Positions 5,575 through 8,339 of a stretch of 8,339 bases of DNA are shown piece after piece. Source of the stretch: Candidatus Eisenbergiella stercorigallinarum (GTDB taxonomy: Bacteria > Bacillota > Clostridia > Lachnospirales > Lachnospiraceae); the NCBI GenBank assembly GCA_019120525.1, contig DWUW01000265.1:1-8339 (forward strand), in the 5' to 3' direction. The position numbers were made by a program, and so were the translations under genes. The notes under the pieces were generated by a model. It was given only the letters and a program-made list of their open reading frames with translations, had not been told where the DNA came from and did no database searches. Numbering within the stretch: position 1 is the first letter of the stretch; the number at the start of each line of letters is the position of its first letter.

Positions 5575-7812
5575 ATGAAGTTATGGTATGACAGACCGGC
5601 GCAGTACTGGCATGAGGCGCTGCCGGTGGGAAACGGCAGGCTGGGGGGCATGGTGCATGGCAGGGCGGCCGAAGAGATGATCCAGTTAAACGAGGACAGC
5701 ATCTGGAGCGGGAAGCATCTGGACAGGATCAATCCGGACGCGAAGGAAAACCTGCCCGTGATCCGCAGGCTGATCCGGGAAGGCCGGGTGGAGGAGGCGC
5801 AGCAGCTTGCCATGTACGCCCTTTCCGGGACGCCCAATTCCCAGCGCTCCTATCAGACCGCGGGGGAATGGTATCTGAAGATGCGGCACGGGGCGGACGT
5901 GAAGGATTACAGAAGGGAGCTGGATCTGGAAACGGGGATTGCGGGCGTGTCCTATACCGTGGACGGCGTGCGCTACCAGCGCAGCCTCTATGCGTCCTTC
6001 CCGGACCAGTGCATGGTGATGGAGCTGAAAACGCAGGACGACGTCCCTTTTTCCTTCGACTGCCTTCTGGGACGCTGCCATAACGCCACGGACGAGGCGG
6101 GAAAATGGGCGGAAGATACCATCGGCTTTGTGGTGGACGGCGGGAAAGACGGGATTTCCTTCGCGGCGGCCCTGTCCGTGAAAACGGAGGGCGGAACGGT
6201 CGCGGTCATCGGGGAGCATCTTCTCGTAAGGGACGCGAAGCGGGCATGGGTGTATCTGGATATCGAGACCAGCTTCCGGGGCGCGGATTACAGGGAGCGC
6301 TGCCTGGAGCGGATCCACGCGGCGGCCTCCCGGGAGGAAAAGGAGCTGCGCGCGGCGCACATCCGGGATTTTTCCGCCCTGTTTGACCGGCTGAAGCTTT
6401 CTTTTTCCCTGACGGAGGGAGAAAAGGAGAAGCTTCCCACGGACGAGCGGCTGAGACGGGTCCAGGCGGGAGAACGGGATATGGGGCTGATGGAGCTGTA
6501 TTTTCAGTACGGCAGATACCTTCTCATCTCCTCCAGCCGGCCGGGAAGCCTGCCCGCGAACCTGCAGGGGATCTGGAACGACAAGCTCTATCCGGTATGG
6601 GAAAGCAAATTTACGATCAACATCAACACCGAGATGAACTACTGGATCGCGGGCAGCGGGAACCTGAGCGAATGCCAGCTACCGCTGTTTGATCTGCTGG
6701 AACGGGTCAAGGAAAGCGGGAAGGAAACGGCGGAAAGGATGTACGGCTGCAGGGGCAGCGTGGCGCATCACAATACGGACCTGTACGGGGATACCGCGCC
6801 GCAGGATCACTGCATCACCTCCACCTTCTGGGTCATGGGGGAAGCCTGGCTTGCGACCCATATCTGGGAGCAGTATCTGTATACCGGGGACGAGGCGTTC
6901 CTGCGGGAGCATTTTGACGTGCTGGAGCAGTGCGTGCTCTTCTTCTACGACTTCCTGACCGAAGGAGAGGACGGCAGCCTGGTGACCTCGCCCTCCATGT
7001 CGCCGGAAAATACCTACCGGAGGGCGGACGGCACGCTGGGCGTGCTCTGCGAGAGCGCGGCGATGGATACGGAGATCCTGCTGGAGCTGTTCTCCTGCTA
7101 TATCAACGCCTGCCGGACGCTTCATCTGAAGGAGGAACGGATCAGAAAGGCGGAAGAAGTGATGGCCCGTTTCCCGAAGCTGAAGATCGGAAAACACGGG
7201 CAACTGATGGAGTGGATGGAGGACTATGAAGAGCCGGAGCCGGGACACCGGCACATTTCCCATGTGTACGGCGTTTATCCGGGCAGCTCCATTTCCTGGG
7301 AAAAGACGAGGGAGCTGATGGAGGCCGCGAAGGTGACGCTCGAGAGGCGTCTGGCAAACGGCGGCGGCCATACCGGCTGGTCCAGGGCGTGGATCATCGG
7401 CCTGTGGACCCGCTTCCGGGAGGGAAAGAAAGCCTTTGAAAATCTGCAGGCGATCCTTACCATGGGAACCTATCCGAATCTGATGGACAACCATCCGCTT
7501 GGGGAGTTCGGCTATGTCTTCCAGATCGACGGCAATCTGGGAGCCTCCGCGGCGGTCCTGGAGATGCTTGCCTACAGCAGGCCGGAGCGGCTGGAGCTTC
7601 TGCCGGCCATTACGGAGGAGACCGCGGGCGGCAGCCTGAGCGGGATGGGCTTAAGAAGCGGCGGCACGCTTTCCATGGAGTGGAAGGACGGGAAGGTCGT
7701 ATGGTACCGGATCCTGCCCGGAAGGGACTGCGTGCTTGAGTTTTACGCGAACGGAAAGAAGGAGCGGGCAGAGCTTCGCGCGGGCGTGGAATTCTGCAGG
7801 AACATGGAATGA
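5575..7812 (+). CDS. Glycoside hydrolase family 95 protein (alpha-L-fucosidase or alpha-L-galactosidase)
   Basis: An inverting exo-glycosidase of 745 aa, the usual GH95 size. The N-terminal domain has LPVGNGRLGGMV (16-27) and LNEDSIWSG (38-46). The (alpha/alpha)6 catalytic domain has SLPANLQGIWND (325-336), FTININTEMNYW (346-357), SPSMSPENTY (472-481), GHRHISHVYGVYPG (557-570) and QIDGNLGASAAVLEM (650-664). By comparison with Bifidobacterium AfcA, E478 is the likely acid, D652 the base partner, and N349/N351 the paired asparagines. T347 stands where AfcA-type fucosidases carry His, which may shift specificity. The segment after NYW reads IAGSGNL rather than the common PAE form. No signal peptide or membrane segment is seen, so it should act in the cytoplasm on imported oligosaccharides. 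AGAGGG at 5562-5567 supports the ATG at 5575; upstream in-frame codons overlap hemZ. The sensor gene downstream is a plausible regulator. Confidence 0.92.
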   Translation: MKLWYDRPAQYWHEALPVGNGRLGGMVHGRAAEEMIQLNEDSIWSGKHLDRINPDAKENLPVIRRLIREGRVEEAQQLAMYALSGTPNSQRSYQTAGEWYLKMRHGADVKDYRRELDLETGIAGVSYTVDGVRYQRSLYASFPDQCMVMELKTQDDVPFSFDCLLGRCHNATDEAGKWAEDTIGFVVDGGKDGISFAAALSVKTEGGTVAVIGEHLLVRDAKRAWVYLDIETSFRGADYRERCLERIHAAASREEKELRAAHIRDFSALFDRLKLSFSLTEGEKEKLPTDERLRRVQAGERDMGLMELYFQYGRYLLISSSRPGSLPANLQGIWNDKLYPVWESKFTININTEMNYWIAGSGNLSECQLPLFDLLERVKESGKETAERMYGCRGSVAHHNTDLYGDTAPQDHCITSTFWVMGEAWLATHIWEQYLYTGDEAFLREHFDVLEQCVLFFYDFLTEGEDGSLVTSPSMSPENTYRRADGTLGVLCESAAMDTEILLELFSCYINACRTLHLKEERIRKAEEVMARFPKLKIGKHGQLMEWMEDYEEPEPGHRHISHVYGVYPGSSISWEKTRELMEAAKVTLERRLANGGGHTGWSRAWIIGLWTRFREGKKAFENLQAILTMGTYPNLMDNHPLGEFGYVFQIDGNLGASAAVLEMLAYSRPERLELLPAITEETAGGSLSGMGLRSGGTLSMEWKDGKVVWYRILPGRDCVLEFYANGKKERAELRAGVEFCRNME

Positions 7813-7831
7813 CGGCAGGCCGCCTGTCGGC

Positions 7832-7906
7832 GGTTTGGGGCCGGGCGGCTATGGATCAGGCGGTTTTGAGCCGGGCGGCGTTGAACCGGACGGCCGCGGG
7901 AGGCGG
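7832..7906. repeat. Degenerate 15-bp tandem repeat in the GH95-sensor spacer
   Basis: Four consecutive 15-nt units start at 7832, 7847, 7862 and 7877, with consensus GGNNNTGRRCCGGGC; a fifth, weaker unit runs 7892-7906. In frame +2 they would read GLGPG, GYGSG, GFEPG and GVEPD. That frame stays open from inside GH95 to a TGA at 7934-7936 which overlaps the ATG of the next gene, but it has no ATG or ribosome site of its own. It is in a different frame from GH95, whose stop is at 7810-7812. It may be a slippage-born spacer repeat or the remains of a coding segment. Confidence 0.6.
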
Positions 7907-7916
7907 CCGCCCGGTT
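7884..7916. other. Very stable GC hairpin just upstream of the sensor gene
   Basis: AACCGG (7884-7889) pairs with CCGGTT (7911-7916) and CGGCCGC (7891-7897) with GCGGCCG (7903-7909). Only one A-C mismatch (7890/7910) interrupts this 13-pair stem, which closes on a GGGAG loop. No T-tract follows on the + strand, so intrinsic termination is unlikely. The stem ends 5 nt before GGAGAG (7922-7927), the ribosome site of the next gene. It could limit read-through, stabilise the GH95 message, or dampen translation of the sensor. Confidence 0.6.
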
Positions 7917-7932
7917 GGAACGGAGAGAGCGT

Positions 7933-8339
7933 ATGAGAAAGAGCAGGATCAGGAGAGGAATCTACGAGAAGGGGAAGCAGAATAAAATATTTCGGTTTTA
8001 TCTGCTGACCTATCTGACCGTGCTGTTCGTCCCAATGATCATTTCCTGCCTGTATTATATCAATATGCTGCGTCTGATCGCAGAGGACGACAGGAAGGAG
8101 AAGGAAACGGAGCTTACGCATGCGGCCGTCCTGGTGGATAACAAGCTGGACGAGCTGGAGGATCTGGGGGATACCATCGCGACGAATTCCTATGTGAATT
8201 CGTTCCGCAGCAGGAGCGGCGTATTCGATTATCCCAACAGCTACCGGGTGTATGAACTGTGCGCCTCCCTGCCGGATCTGTATCAGGTCGGCCAGTCTGT
8301 TTTTGAGTATTTTATCTTTTTCGATAAAAGCGAGACGGT
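7933..8339 (+). CDS. Membrane-anchored sensor, probable AraC-family regulator (N-terminal part, cut by window end)
   Basis: The first 135 codons are visible with no stop before the edge. A basic N-terminus (MRKSRIRRG) precedes one hydrophobic segment at about residues 22-43 (FYLLTYLTVLFVPMIISCLYYI without breaks). The part after it, rich in charged residues, resembles the extracytoplasmic Cache-like sensor region found in YesS/YtdP-type AraC regulators: VDNKLDELEDLGDTIA at about 77-92, then a segment ending EYFIFFDKSET. These proteins usually continue to a second membrane segment and an AraC DNA-binding domain, which lie outside the window. A YesM-like histidine kinase is the main alternative. 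GGAGAG at 7922-7927 supports the ATG at 7933. Position after GH95 suggests sugar-responsive control of neighbouring glycan genes; this is inference. Confidence 0.65.
   Translation, partial: MRKSRIRRGIYEKGKQNKIFRFYLLTYLTVLFVPMIISCLYYINMLRLIAEDDRKEKETELTHAAVLVDNKLDELEDLGDTIATNSYVNSFRSRSGVFDYPNSYRVYELCASLPDLYQVGQSVFEYFIFFDKSET

Noticed and set aside
7849..8121. 90-aa minus-strand open frame over the spacer and sensor gene
   Set aside because: It is antisense to the sensor membrane segment and to the tandem repeat, with no supporting motif.

Overview
The window looks like chromosome from a fairly GC-rich member of the Clostridia, most likely Lachnospiraceae. This rests on strong GGAGG-type ribosome binding sites, a consensus sigma-A promoter, a long bifunctional Rel protein, the apt-rel-metallohydrolase-hemZ order, and an AraC/YesS-like sensor gene next to a glycoside hydrolase. 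The family assignment is inference from gene content. All five complete genes and one truncated gene lie on the + strand.

Layout. Positions 1-120 carry no gene I can support; they hold two abutting perfect-stem hairpins (20-60 and 61-93), both capped by GAA triloops, and a short GC palindrome. A near-perfect promoter (TTGACT, 17 nt, TATAAT; 121-149) opens a transcript with a structured leader of about 140 nt. In that leader two GCCGAA copies can pair with two TTCGG copies, one of them just ahead of the apt ribosome binding site. Next come apt (297-821), rel (846-3293), a glyoxalase-II-like metallo-beta-lactamase-fold hydrolase (3304-3954) and hemZ (4043-5488). A GC hairpin overlaps the hydrolase stop codon.

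After hemZ the content changes from housekeeping to carbohydrate use. A cytoplasmic GH95 glycosidase (5575-7812) is followed by a 120-nt GC-rich spacer with a degenerate 15-bp tandem repeat and a very stable hairpin. The last gene is the 5' end of a membrane-anchored sensor, probably an AraC-family regulator (7933 to the window edge).

How the genes fit together. Apt salvages adenine to AMP using PRPP. Rel makes and hydrolyses (p)ppGpp, which controls purine nucleotide pools in Firmicutes, so a shared promoter is reasonable. The hydrolase and HemZ are common passengers of this cluster in clostridia. GH95 and the sensor look like a separate sugar-use unit placed where hisS-aspS would often be expected. 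The GH95 has Thr where known alpha-L-fucosidases of the family have His, which makes its substrate uncertain. I see no CRISPR array, tRNA, rRNA or transposase, and no clearly new defence or mobile system. The best leads are the apt leader, the tandem hairpins, the GH95 active-site variant and the repeat-plus-hairpin spacer.
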